A stretch of 64,000 nucleotides of DNA from Apricaphanius iberus. Its lineage: Eukaryota > Chordata > Actinopteri > Cyprinodontiformes > Aphaniidae. Location of the stretch: positions 1,387,501 through 1,451,500 of the forward strand of contig JAPXFQ010002758.1 in assembly GCA_028564705.1 (NCBI GenBank), written 5' to 3'. The notes under the pieces were generated by a model that had not been told where the DNA came from, did not search any database, and worked only from the letters and a program-made list of their open reading frames with translations. The position numbers and the translations under genes are program-made. This document shows positions 61,674 through 64,000 of the stretch, one piece after another. Each line of letters begins with the position of its first letter. Positions within the stretch are counted from its first letter, which is position 1.

Positions 61674-63621
61674 ATAAAACTGAGTACATACAAAAATGAC
61701 AGAAACTTAAAGTAAATACATAAAACATATGTTCAAAGTGAATCCTACCATTTCTAAAGAATGCATAAAATAAAACAATGTGTATATGAATACAGAGCCC
61801 TCCCCTAGCTTCAGTAATAAATACATGTGTATGCGGTCTGCCCCTCTTACTACCTCATATAACAAACCCATCATCAGCCTCAACCCTGTGTTTATGCTGA
61901 AGTTTCAGAACGGAGTCAGCAGGCTTGTAAAACACAAAAGTCAACACGAGGCTGAAGTGATCAGAATCTCACTGTTTAAAGTGTTCAGTTTCTGTTTAAA
62001 TCTGTCTAAGGAAGTACAAATCAGGACTAGATAATCAATTCCATCCATTTTCTCATACACCCCGACCAGCTTTCCTGTCACTGCTCAGTAAAAGCAAGCC
62101 AACATTGCAATATGCATGTTTTTGAGTGAAGATGGAGTGTTTAGGGTGATGTCCACTGTAAGTTTTCCTGCCACACAAAGCTTTTCATCTGTAGCCAAAA
62201 AGACTTCATATGGCTTTCCTTAGCCTTTATACAATAAAGGCTAGATTTGAGGAGTGAACACTGGCTTCCTCCTGCAGTCCAAAAACATGCCAGTTCAGTG
62301 AATTGGTCTCTGACACATTAATATATTAGGTATGGCTGTGTGCATGCATGGTTGTTTGTTCTTTGTCTCTTTAAGATCCCATATAATGGCCTGGTGACCT
62401 ACCCAGGATGTACGACAGCTCACACCCAATGACTGCTGGAGATAAGCCCCAACCTCCAATGACCCTTGAAAGATAATTGGGTATGTCAAATTGGTGGAAA
62501 GATAAAATGGGTTATGGGGGTCAGAAAGCAAATGAGTAAGATGTCTCATATGGGGGTCCAACTTGACTCTCAGGTCGCGAAAAGCCAACCGGTTCTGTAG
62601 AAGAACTATTTTGGAACTGTCTCTATTTCCATCTCTCTTTCTCCCCAGCCAGCATGGTGACTCAGGCAAAGTAGGAGGGCAGGATTGCAAAGACTTAACG
62701 TAGCGAGGCGAAAAACGCAACCCGTCATTTTTATTCATGACAAGGAATGTAACCAAGTATGGGAGCACAAAAGTAGTACTTGTAGGAGCTGTGTTAAAAG
62801 CACAACGTCAAAATCTCTCTGTTCGCCCACCTCCTGTTTTCATCCGAAAACAGGAGGTGAAAACAGCTTAGATGCCTTTATGAAGCAGTATCTACTAAGC
62901 CCCATGTCAGTGAAAAGTAGGAGTCTGTGTCAGAAGTTGTAATCTGATATAAAAAACAACAACAAATAACTCATTTGTGAATGTTTATACGCCACCTAGC
63001 AGTCTTTCTCATGTATACATGTCATATAATTAGTAACAGCTGCACTTTAATAACATTATTTTCCTAAATGGCTTGATTACAGCAACTTCTGATTGCAACA
63101 GCAACTCCCTGTTCCACAGGAGTAAACATTTGATCTGATTGCTCTGCTGAATTCGCTCATAATGAGAGCTTACAAGTAAAACTTCTACAACCCACACCCT
63201 AAAGTCAACTATCAACATCGAAATAAGTACAACTACAACAATTACTTCCATGCCGTTAGGGTTGTTGACTTTTTAAGCTCACACCAATGCAGGGTTTTTA
63301 TTTCACTGTTTTTGATTAAAAATGTGGACACTGATGTGTGAGTAAAATTGTTTGTGTTATTTCAGGTGCAAATGGAATTAGAAATACAAACAAAAAAAAA
63401 TCTGTGACTCTCTTTTGCTGTATTATAATGTGTGTGTGGATTGTACCTCCCAGCACGCTGACTGTTATTGCCTCTGTATGTTCAGCCAGCAAGTCAGCTT
63501 TGGCTATAGCAGCCAGCGAGAGATAACTGGACATGTTCCTGCTCAGTTCCCGGTTCCCCCTCTGCAGGAATCGCACCGCCACTGGAACAGCCAGCGCCAT
63601 GACCGAGGGGCAGCTGTAGTT
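5141..63621 (-). CDS. veph1: veph1, partial gene (eight internal exons)
   Basis: Partial gene for the vertebrate melted homologue (ventricular zone expressed PH domain protein). The family has an alpha-helical, ARM-like N-terminal half, a variable acidic linker, and a C-terminal PH domain that binds phosphoinositides at the plasma membrane; family work links it to insulin/FOXO-TSC signalling in flies and to TGF-beta signalling in mammals. Eight minus-strand exons have AG acceptors and GT donors, and codon phases that join without a break: 0-1, 1-0, 0-0, 0-2, 2-2, 2-1, 1-0, 0-0. Diagnostic blocks include [60 protein letters not shown] and [18 protein letters not shown]. The start (about 117 residues in human) lies beyond the right edge. 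The exons for the region before the PH domain and the PH domain itself were not found and should lie before position 1. Identification rests on remembered family sequence and was not checked by a search. ptx3 is nested in its largest intron. Confidence 0.93.
5276..6544. other. veph1 intron, nothing recognised
   Basis: 1269-bp intron between the exons at 6545-6684 and 5141-5275. AT-rich with short spurious frames; no repeat family was recognised. Confidence 0.6.
6545..6684 (-). CDS. veph1: veph1 exon ([13 protein letters not shown] block)
   Basis: 140 nt: two bases that complete an Asp codon with the G left by the exon at 18380, then 46 codons beginning [20 protein letters not shown] and ending [10 protein letters not shown]. 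The acceptor is GTCTTTCTGTAACAG and the donor is CAG|GTGAAC. A second frame is also open over part of this stretch, but only this frame gives the family sequence and the right phase. Confidence 0.92.
6685..11610. other. left part of the 11.7-kb veph1 intron, no gene seen
   Basis: AT-rich intronic sequence. The longest frames (about 100 codons near 7524, 8595 and 9056) have no recognisable domain, no splice partners and ordinary intronic composition. A C-rich run at 7916-7926 and a GC-richer stretch at 9760-9960 may be old repeat remnants, but no family was recognised. Confidence 0.55.
11611..11907. repeat. CCCTAA-rich dispersed repeat flanked by CA runs
   Basis: Opens with a (CA)n run, then TTTGTGGGGACTTCTCATTG, a stretch rich in CCCTAACC-like units (CTTACCCTAACCCTAACCAT), GTGGGGCCCAGGATTTTGGT and GGTCCCCATGAAGATA, and ends in ACACAC. 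A second copy with the same order of blocks lies at 53018-53354. It is a dispersed element, not a telomere tract. Confidence 0.8.
12010..12065. repeat. short LINE-tail-like fragment
   Basis: Contains AAAGATACTTTATTGATCCC and CAAGGGGAAACTCAG, a motif common at one end of fish non-LTR elements. Only about 50 bp remains. Confidence 0.5.
12066..14111. other. veph1 intron, no gene recognised
   Basis: AT-rich. Holds only short frames, including one of about 137 codons on the minus strand (14275-13862) that runs partly through the neighbouring transposon and shows no known domain. Confidence 0.5.
14120..15380. mobile_element. hAT-like element with 8-bp target duplication
   Basis: Begins CAGTGTTGGGTAGTAATGG and ends CTCCCCAACACT, the CAGTGTTGGG-type terminal inverted repeats of a common fish hAT-like family; subterminal blocks rich in GTATTCCGTTAC / GTAACGGAAT repeat on both sides. 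Flanks TGGTATGG (14112-14119) and TGGTATTG (15381-15388) agree at 7 of 8 positions, as for an 8-bp hAT duplication. An 82-codon plus-strand frame at 14463-14711 has no recognised transposase motif, so the copy is probably non-autonomous. Confidence 0.72.
15389..16740. other. veph1 intron, no gene recognised
   Basis: AT-rich, with a 75-codon plus-strand frame at 15427-15654 that shows no known domain. Nothing else recognised. Confidence 0.5.
16745..17880. repeat. AAGTCCAAGTC-rich repeat interrupted by a MITE
   Basis: Flanks on both sides of the MITE at 16828-17484 hold repeated AAGTCC/GACTTG words (16775-16820, 17510-17580), and 17735-17880 carries ACTCGGACTCAAGTCCGGAC and GACTTGAACTTGGA runs. 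This resembles a fish repeat built on GACTTGGACT units. Boundaries are not resolved. Confidence 0.5.
16828..17484 (+). mobile_element. MITE family A, copy 1
   Basis: Terminal inverted repeats TAAGCCTAGTTTATACTTCT (16828) and AGAAGCATAAACTAGGCTTT (17465) bound a 657-bp element with internal landmarks GACGCAGACATATTGACAGA, CCAGGACAGCAGGGGGTGCT, TTCTGGTGAAACGATCTCTG, CCAATCACAGGCATACGCTC and GACGGATAGTTAGAAAATGG. Three further copies lie in the window. No transposase; superfamily uncertain because the target duplication (TA, TAA or TTA) cannot be separated from the repeat ends. Confidence 0.83.
17885..18379. other. veph1 intron end, nothing recognised
   Basis: AT-rich intronic sequence next to the donor of the exon at 18380-18744. 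Confidence 0.5.
18380..18744 (-). CDS. veph1: veph1 exon (acidic linker into conserved KIPVPEQC block)
   Basis: 365 nt: one base completing Arg, 121 codons, one leftover base. It starts [13 protein letters not shown], continues as a low-complexity serine, glutamate and lysine-rich linker (for example [19 protein letters not shown]), and ends in the conserved [16 protein letters not shown] and [12 protein letters not shown] blocks. The acceptor is CATAAACAG and the donor is GAA G|GTAAAT. It is only 371 bp from the previous exon. The middle of the linker is poorly conserved and is expected to be disordered. Confidence 0.92.
19116..19340 (-). CDS. veph1: veph1 exon (variable linker)
   Basis: 225 nt: one base completing an Arg codon, 74 codons, then two bases. 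It begins [19 protein letters not shown], passes through an acidic run ([10 protein letters not shown]) and ends [19 protein letters not shown]. The last block matches the family's RRYSLGQ...IRFNRSKS segment, a basic serine-containing motif that could be phosphorylated. The donor is AAC AG|GTTAGC. The acceptor (TTTTGTTAAAG) has a modest pyrimidine tract. Confidence 0.88.
19341..22625. other. 3.3-kb veph1 intron
   Basis: Contains a small TIR element at 20041-20406. The rest is AT-rich; 20990-21480 is rich in short T runs, and no gene or repeat family was recognised there. Confidence 0.55.
20041..20406. mobile_element. short TIR element (CGTTCACACCGC)
   Basis: The left end CGTTCACACCGC is mirrored by GCGGTGTGAATG at the right end, bounding about 366 bp with repeated CAACGCA and TTGACG words. 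This is the structure of a non-autonomous DNA element; family not identified. Confidence 0.6.
22626..22846 (-). CDS. veph1: veph1 exon (conserved MEHSFHH / [10 protein letters not shown] block)
   Basis: 221 nt, 73 codons plus two bases, beginning [16 protein letters not shown]. It holds the very conserved [13 protein letters not shown] and [20 protein letters not shown] motifs. The acceptor is CTCTATTTCCAG. The donor is CAG|GTTGGA, weaker than its neighbours, but it is the only choice that gives phase 2 and joins the next exon (AG+G = Arg). Confidence 0.93.
23208..23684. mobile_element. MITE with perfect 22-bp terminal inverted repeats
   Basis: The left end (23208-23229, beginning TTTAAAGGAGCAGGGGGC) and right end (23663-23684, ending GCCCCCTGCTCCTTTAAA) are exact reverse complements over 22 bp. 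The interior of about 430 bp is GC-richer than its surroundings and has short open frames on the plus strand with no recognised domain. Family not identified. Confidence 0.85.
24000..24330. repeat. possible dispersed repeat fragment
   Basis: A GC-richer patch (CACCTGTGCCAGTGC, GGCTCCGCCCCCAGCTTG) in AT-rich intron, with AGACAGACAATACAC and AAACAAAACAAGGAC at one side. It looks like the remnant of a retroelement edge, but no family could be assigned. Confidence 0.3.
24331..26800. other. veph1 intron, nothing recognised
   Basis: AT-rich, with short spurious frames; no repeat ends or coding motifs seen. Confidence 0.55.
26810..27720. repeat. possible decayed DNA-element region
   Basis: Words such as GGCCTGATTTATCAAA (26813) and AATAAATCACACTGCGCCTG (27704), with GC-rich CGCGCC-type patches between, suggest an old element bounded by TTTATCA/TGATAAA-like ends. 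Ends do not align cleanly, so this is only a suggestion. Confidence 0.3.
28184..28892. mobile_element. probable TIR element
   Basis: The left end TTAAAGCGCCCTTGTGTAAG and the right end TTATACACTGGACCTTTAA are imperfect inverted repeats of the fish TTAAAGGTCCAGTGTGTAAG type. The interior has a GC-rich block (28390-28760). No transposase frame seen. Confidence 0.55.
29790..30060 (+). pseudogene. L2-like LINE 3' end fragment
   Basis: The frame reads [18 protein letters not shown], then [12 protein letters not shown], a decayed form of the reverse-transcriptase C-terminal block seen in L2-like elements. It is followed by CTGTAAGGTGACACTGGGTT, a typical start of the 3' UTR in these elements. Confidence 0.62.
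30061..32684. other. veph1 intron with one strong hairpin
   Basis: AT-rich. A 124-codon plus-strand frame at 29993-30367 overlaps the LINE tail and has no domain. The only structure seen is the inverted repeat at 31301-31343. Confidence 0.5.
31301..31343. repeat. perfect 19-bp inverted repeat (hairpin)
   Basis: The left arm TACATATTACATATATCAT (31301-31319) and right arm ATGATATATGTAATATGTA (31325-31343) are exact reverse complements with a 5-nt loop CTCCA. The arms are AT-only apart from three C and three G. Confidence 0.9.
32685..32894 (-). CDS. veph1: veph1 exon (ARM-like region)
   Basis: 210 nt, exactly 70 codons in phase 0, starting [16 protein letters not shown] and ending [11 protein letters not shown]. 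The acceptor is CTAATTCCTGCAG and the donor is GAG|GTAAAA. The aligned human block is more divergent here than in the flanking exons, but length, position and the final HGAIG motif fit. Because the exon begins with ATG it could be mistaken for a start; the upstream exon joins it in phase. Confidence 0.9.
33811..34147 (+). mobile_element. tRNA-derived SINE, copy 1
   Basis: Has a tRNA-like head (GGCTGTAACTCAGTGGTAGA as the A-box region, GGATTCGATTCC as a near-perfect B box). A SINE body follows (CGCTTTTGTCATTGTGCCTC, GGGGAAGCTGTGACTTCAAT, GTAGCTTGCCGTCACC) and then a tail (GCGCTTTGGGGTCCTCTAGA, CAGGCCATTTACCATTT). Transcribed by RNA polymerase III in active members; this copy carries scattered changes. 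Confidence 0.85.
34150..35060. other. veph1 intron, nothing recognised
   Basis: AT-rich intronic DNA with short spurious frames only. Confidence 0.5.
35070..35219. repeat. fragment of a GATCGGGACATCCCTA-type DNA element
   Basis: Holds TGATCGGGAGCCGGTTTCCG, then ATCACGCGATCAGATTGGGA and CATCCCTAA, a familiar end sequence of a fish DNA element. Only one end is recognisable. Confidence 0.5.
35220..36276. other. veph1 intron, nothing recognised
   Basis: AT-rich stretch before the donor of the exon at 36277-36440. A patch near 35230-35330 resembles retroelement-like sequence but could not be assigned. Confidence 0.45.
36277..36440 (-). CDS. veph1: veph1 exon (ARM-like region)
   Basis: 164 nt: two bases completing a split glycine codon, then 54 codons beginning [17 protein letters not shown] and ending ANQHPL. 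The acceptor is TGTGTCACAG and the donor is CTT|GTAAGT, a full consensus. It sits about 27 kb from the preceding exon, and that intron contains ptx3. The MLRVLPSVY and [11 protein letters not shown] blocks match the family. Confidence 0.92.
36441..39140. other. start of the 27-kb veph1 intron, no gene recognised
   Basis: AT-rich. A 134-codon plus-strand frame at 36994-37398 has no recognised domain; part of it (ATCTGAGTTGTGGATTTTCG) resembles a dispersed fish repeat rather than a gene. Confidence 0.5.
39141..39406 (+). mobile_element. tRNA-derived SINE, copy 2 (decayed)
   Basis: Shares with the copy at 33811 a tRNA-like GTGGCTCAGGTGATAGGAGT head, GGCAGCTGTGGCTCCAATGT, AGCTCACCAACACCAATGCG and the tail ATGCAGGCCATTTACCA. 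The B box is lost, so it should be inactive. Confidence 0.75.
40231..41089 (+). mobile_element. MITE family A, copy 2 (with nested insertion)
   Basis: Opens TAAAGCCTAGTTTATACTTC and ends AACTATAAAATAGGCTTTA, with the same landmarks as copy 1 (CAGACGCAGACATATTGACT, CCAGGACAGCAGGGGGTGCT, CCAATCACAGGCATACGTTC). The 3' part is interrupted at about 40844-41050 by another repeat. Confidence 0.8.
40844..41050. repeat. LINE-tail-like repeat nested in MITE copy 2
   Basis: Contains AATCAGAATCAGAATCAGCT, then TTAATGGCCAAGTATGACAC and CAAAGAATTTGACTCCGGC, a familiar fish repeat end. Sequence of the MITE resumes after about 41050, showing it inserted later. Confidence 0.65.
41133..41931. mobile_element. 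TIR element (CTTTCCACCGGACGCGTAAG type)
   Basis: The left end TACTTTCCACTGGACATGTA (41133) is an imperfect inverted repeat of the right end CTTACGCGTCCGGTGGAAAG (41911-41930). A similar CTAGTGGAAAG lies just outside at 41096, so the exact left edge is uncertain. No transposase domain recognised inside. Confidence 0.55.
41950..43640. other. veph1 intron, nothing recognised
   Basis: AT-rich with only short frames; no repeat ends seen. Confidence 0.5.
43643..44311 (+). mobile_element. MITE family A, copy 3
   Basis: Opens TAAAGCCTAGATTACGCTTC and ends AGAAGCATGAAATAGGCTTT, 669 bp. Landmarks match copy 1 in order: CACGCAGACGTATTAACGGA, ACCAGGCCAGCAGGGGGTCC, TTCTGGTGAAACCATCTCTG, GACGGATAGTTAAAAAATGG. 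Confidence 0.82.
44312..48828. other. veph1 intron upstream of ptx3
   Basis: Mostly AT-rich, no gene. 45036-45245 holds CGCCAAGGGGCAAACTCCGC, CCCATTGACTCCCATGTTAA and ACATGTTTACAGCCTGGT, words of a dispersed fish repeat. 47077-47112 is a (TAA)n microsatellite. A consensus AP-1 word TGACTCA lies at 48374-48380, about 750 bp before the ptx3 start; alone it means little. Confidence 0.5.
47077..47112. repeat. (TAA)n microsatellite
   Basis: About 36 bases of ATA/ATAA units with one interruption. Confidence 0.9.
48829..48985 (+). promoter_or_regulatory. GA-rich tract upstream of ptx3
   Basis: A strongly purine-biased stretch with runs of AGAGA, GAGAAAGAGG and GAGAGAGTGAGGG lies about 140-300 bp before the ptx3 ATG. 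Such tracts are common in vertebrate promoters and may bind GAGA-type zinc-finger proteins, but here only the base bias is seen. Confidence 0.35.
49027..49032 (+). promoter_or_regulatory. ptx3: candidate TATA box of ptx3
   Basis: A perfect TATAAA lies 97 bp before the ptx3 ATG. A start site about 25-30 bp downstream would give a 5' UTR of roughly 70 nt. It sits at the 3' edge of a purine-rich tract. Inferred from sequence and position only. Confidence 0.5.
49129..49264 (+). CDS. ptx3: ptx3 exon 1 (signal peptide)
   Basis: 136 coding nt, 45 codons plus one C. It encodes the signal peptide and the first mature residues ([20 protein letters not shown]), matching the family's acidic, tyrosine-containing N terminus ending in NEI.DG. 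The start is the first ATG downstream of a TATAAA and has a good context (gcaccATG). The donor is GCA C|GTAAGT. Confidence 0.95.
49129..58169 (+). CDS. ptx3: ptx3, long pentraxin 3 (complete, four coding exons)
   Basis: Long pentraxin 3, a secreted multimeric pattern-recognition protein of innate immunity. The family binds microbial surfaces, complement C1q and factor H, and matrix components. Joining 49129-49264, 51763-51922, 52103-52515 and 57514-58169 gives 1365 nt, 454 aa (human is 381). Residues 1-22 look like a signal peptide with a hydrophobic core ([14 protein letters not shown]). Residues 23-236 are the N-terminal region, with a conserved [15 protein letters not shown] stretch and coiled-coil-like helices. 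Residues 238-454 are the pentraxin domain, opening [11 protein letters not shown], with the pentraxin signature HLCGTWSS at 328-335, a Cys269-Cys330 pair expected from the fold, an N-glycosylation sequon NKT at 279, the NGCC motif at 374-377, and the end HGGAQFIY. The ATG has A at -3. It lies wholly inside a veph1 intron on the opposite strand. Which fish paralogue (a or b) this is cannot be told. Confidence 0.97.
49265..51762 (+). other. ptx3 intron 1
   Basis: 2498-bp intron. Two G-rich runs (49968-49979 and 50028-50047) stand out. A 164-codon minus-strand frame at 50398-49904 runs through them and is proline-rich only because of the G runs. No transposon recognised. Confidence 0.7.
50028..50047 (+). 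promoter_or_regulatory. potential G-quadruplex run in ptx3 intron 1
   Basis: Twenty bases made of three G runs (5, 6 and 7 G) separated by single T, with a further G-rich run 50 bp upstream (49968-49979: GGGG, T, GGGGGG). Runs this long can supply four G-tracts. It lies about 0.9 kb into the transcript on its non-template strand. Confidence 0.4.
51763..51922 (+). CDS. ptx3: ptx3 exon 2 (N-terminal domain, first part)
   Basis: 160 nt: CC completes Pro46, then 52 codons and two leftover bases. It encodes [19 protein letters not shown] and the conserved [15 protein letters not shown] helix. Cys53 lies where the mammalian protein has cysteines used for oligomer disulfides. The acceptor is TTTCTCTCTGCAG and the donor is CGA AG|GTCGGT. 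In human the whole N-terminal domain is one exon; here it is split. Confidence 0.94.
52103..52515 (+). CDS. ptx3: ptx3 exon 3 (N-terminal domain, helical part)
   Basis: 413 nt: one base completes Arg99, then 137 codons and one leftover G. It encodes [20 protein letters not shown], a long alpha-helical stretch ([17 protein letters not shown]) and the [20 protein letters not shown] helix, ending LPA, which matches the LPAG junction before the pentraxin domain. Cys108 and a later cysteine are candidates for interchain bonds. The acceptor is ATCCTTTGACAG and the donor is GCA G|GTAAGC. Confidence 0.94.
53018..53354. repeat. CCCTAA-rich dispersed repeat, second copy, with (CA)n
   Basis: Same block order as 11611-11907: TTGTGGGGACTTCTCATTGA, GCGCCTTACCCTAACC, CTAACCCTGACCCTTACCCC, ATTTTGGTCCCCAAAAGGG, GGTCCCCACAAAGATAGTA. 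It ends in a (CA)n run at 53318-53354. Confidence 0.82.
53665..54210 (-). pseudogene. L2-type LINE copy with internal deletion
   Basis: The 3' part (CACTTCACAACAGATGTCAT, CTCTGTTAGGAACATATGGA) matches the LINE copy at 3200-3790. Directly after it, on the minus strand, comes an N-terminal reverse-transcriptase stretch: [20 protein letters not shown], then [20 protein letters not shown] and DYLANYRP. The catalytic middle (palm) of the enzyme is gone, so about a kilobase has been lost from this copy. Confidence 0.8.
54712..55140 (-). repeat. probable LINE 3' fragment
   Basis: CAACTTTATTTGTATATTGT, then TTTGTTCCAGATAAGGGGAG and GAAAGCTGCTTCTCC match words of a common fish LINE 3' region read on the minus strand. 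Strongly decayed. Confidence 0.5.
55290..56420 (+). pseudogene. degenerate L2/Rex1-like LINE reverse transcriptase
   Basis: Plus-strand pieces in changing frames: GVPQGS-like (GGTGTTCCTCAAGGTTCTGC) then [30 protein letters not shown] and [34 protein letters not shown]; and a decayed APxLWNxLP-type C-terminal block near 56290-56350. Stops and frameshifts throughout; not functional. A still more decayed stretch to about 57265 contains [14 protein letters not shown]. Confidence 0.75.
57514..58169 (+). CDS. ptx3: ptx3 exon 4 (pentraxin domain and stop)
   Basis: 656 nt including the TGA stop at 58167-58169. It completes Gly237, then encodes the whole 217-residue pentraxin domain: [18 protein letters not shown]-like [17 protein letters not shown], the signature [24 protein letters not shown], then [14 protein letters not shown] and the C-terminal GWGVTE-like [14 protein letters not shown]. 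The acceptor is TTTCTTCTTGTTTAG. A Ser/Gly-rich loop after NGCC ([10 protein letters not shown]) is longer than in the human protein. Confidence 0.96.
58170..59337. other. ptx3 3' UTR and downstream
   Basis: AT-rich, with several AATAAA motifs; the first strong candidate is at 58836. The rest is intronic DNA of veph1. No repeat recognised. Confidence 0.5.
58836..58841 (+). terminator. ptx3: candidate ptx3 polyadenylation signal
   Basis: AATAAA about 670 bp past the ptx3 stop. Further AATAAA motifs occur near 59144 and 59172, so the true 3' end is undecided; the region is AT-rich and such motifs arise by chance. Confidence 0.35.
59338..59393. repeat. (TA)n microsatellite
   Basis: About 55 bases of alternating TA followed by TTTA units. 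Confidence 0.95.
60069..60672 (-). mobile_element. MITE family A, copy 4 (inverted, ends decayed)
   Basis: Reverse orientation relative to copies 1-3. The left end ATTATACTTCTCAGTCTACT and right end AGAAGTATAAACTAGATTTA are worn forms of the family ends. Internal landmarks in reverse are ATTGATGCAGCGTCATTATC, GAGAGCGTATGCCTGTCATT, GATCGTTTCACCAGAACGGT and TGTGAGCTGCACTTCTAGTA. Confidence 0.78.
61621..61672. repeat. (CA)n microsatellite
   Basis: About 50 bases of CA with one CG interruption, ending at TCATAAAAC. Confidence 0.95.
62255..62520 (-). repeat. decayed CCATCCATTTT-type retroposon, inverted copy
   Basis: Read on the minus strand it follows the copy at 3873-4184. On the plus strand CTCCTGCAGTCCAAAAACAT, GCATGCATGGTTGTTTGTTC, TGGTGACCTACCCAGGATGT and CACACCCAATGACTGCTGGA are the reversed landmarks. 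Heavily mutated. Confidence 0.65.
63447..63621 (-). CDS. veph1: veph1 exon (first in window, ARM-like region)
   Basis: 175 nt encoding 58 codons plus one base, beginning [18 protein letters not shown] and containing [20 protein letters not shown]. The acceptor is a pyrimidine-rich tract ending CTCCTCAG at 63622-63629; the donor is GGGAG|GTACAA. It leaves one G, which combines with GT of the exon at 36440 to give a glycine. This helical stretch is among the most conserved parts of the family. An ATG lies inside it, but the open frame runs straight into the acceptor, so it is an internal exon. Confidence 0.93.
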
Positions 63622-64000
63622 CTGAGGAGGCCAAGGAGAAAAGAAGGTTCAGAATGAGCTCTTGTACTTAAGGAAAGGCAAGAAGATGGATTTCCTTCCT
63701 TAGAATACAGTGCCTTACAAAGTTATTAATCTCCTCTACCTCATTCATATTTATTGATGATAAAAATACAAAGTTTACACTTTCTTTTGTGACTTTATGA
63801 CAAAGACTCAAAATAAAACAATAAAAATAATAACTGTAGAGTCCGTCGAGTTGTAACAACACATTTAGCTCACAAGATAAAATTGTCATATTGGCATGTT
63901 TTGTTTACCGTAATGCTATGGCAGCAATAATGATTTATTTCAGTGCTTCAAAAATGCTAATTTTCTGTTTACGTATGAAGAGATTGAGGGTTTTATAAAC
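63622..64000. other. veph1 intron at the right edge
   Basis: Intronic sequence upstream of the exon at 63447-63621; its acceptor pyrimidine tract is at 63622-63645. Nothing else seen. Confidence 0.5.

Larger units (their letters stand above)
60680..63446. other. veph1 intron, right part
   Basis: AT-rich, with a (CA)n run (61621-61672) and a decayed inverted CCATCCATTTT-type repeat (62255-62520). No gene recognised. Confidence 0.5.

Noticed and set aside
1..64000. CRISPR array, operon or bacterial gene system
   Set aside because: None seen: the repeats are dispersed, genes have introns, and everything fits a vertebrate nuclear genome.

Overview
This window looks like a piece of a teleost fish nuclear genome. 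It is AT-rich, has long introns, carries (TA)n, (CA)n and (TAA)n microsatellites, and is full of repeat types familiar from ray-finned fish: Tc1-like elements, L2-type LINE fragments, tRNA-derived SINEs and short inverted-terminal-repeat elements. I saw no bacterial-style gene packing, CRISPR array or rRNA gene. The species cannot be fixed from the sequence alone.

Only two protein-coding genes can be supported. (1) veph1 (the vertebrate melted homologue; ventricular-zone PH-domain protein) runs on the minus strand across almost the whole window. Eight consecutive internal exons were found (63621-63447, 36440-36277, 32894-32685, 22846-22626, 19340-19116, 18744-18380, 6684-6545, 5275-5141). Every junction is phase-compatible, giving 1635 nt or 545 codons of open reading. 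The first exons lie beyond position 64000. The exons for the C-terminal PH domain were not found and presumably lie before position 1. (2) ptx3 (long pentraxin 3) is complete on the plus strand in four coding exons (49129-49264, 51763-51922, 52103-52515, 57514-58169), encoding 454 aa. It sits inside the 27-kb veph1 intron (36441-63446) on the opposite strand, as PTX3 does inside VEPH1 in mammals.

Layout: 1-5112 is a stack of transposons, including a Tc1 relic and a nested Tc1/mariner-like element that stops 28 bp short of a veph1 exon. 5.1-36.4 kb holds seven veph1 exons, with introns full of MITEs, hAT-like and SINE insertions. 36.4-49 kb is intron with a SINE, two copies of a four-copy MITE family and a further TIR element. 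49-58.2 kb is ptx3 with a TATA box, a GA-rich upstream tract and G-rich runs in intron 1; two LINE relics and a CCCTAA-rich repeat lie in its last intron. 58.2-63.4 kb is ptx3 3' sequence, an inverted MITE copy and microsatellites, ending in the first veph1 exon of the window.

The two genes are not a pathway. ptx3 encodes a secreted innate-immune pattern-recognition protein, and veph1 encodes an intracellular membrane-associated adaptor. What links them is the conserved nested antisense arrangement. I found no convincing novel system. The most interesting material is the nested gene pair, an extra intron in ptx3, the layered transposon insertions and several structurally clean MITEs.
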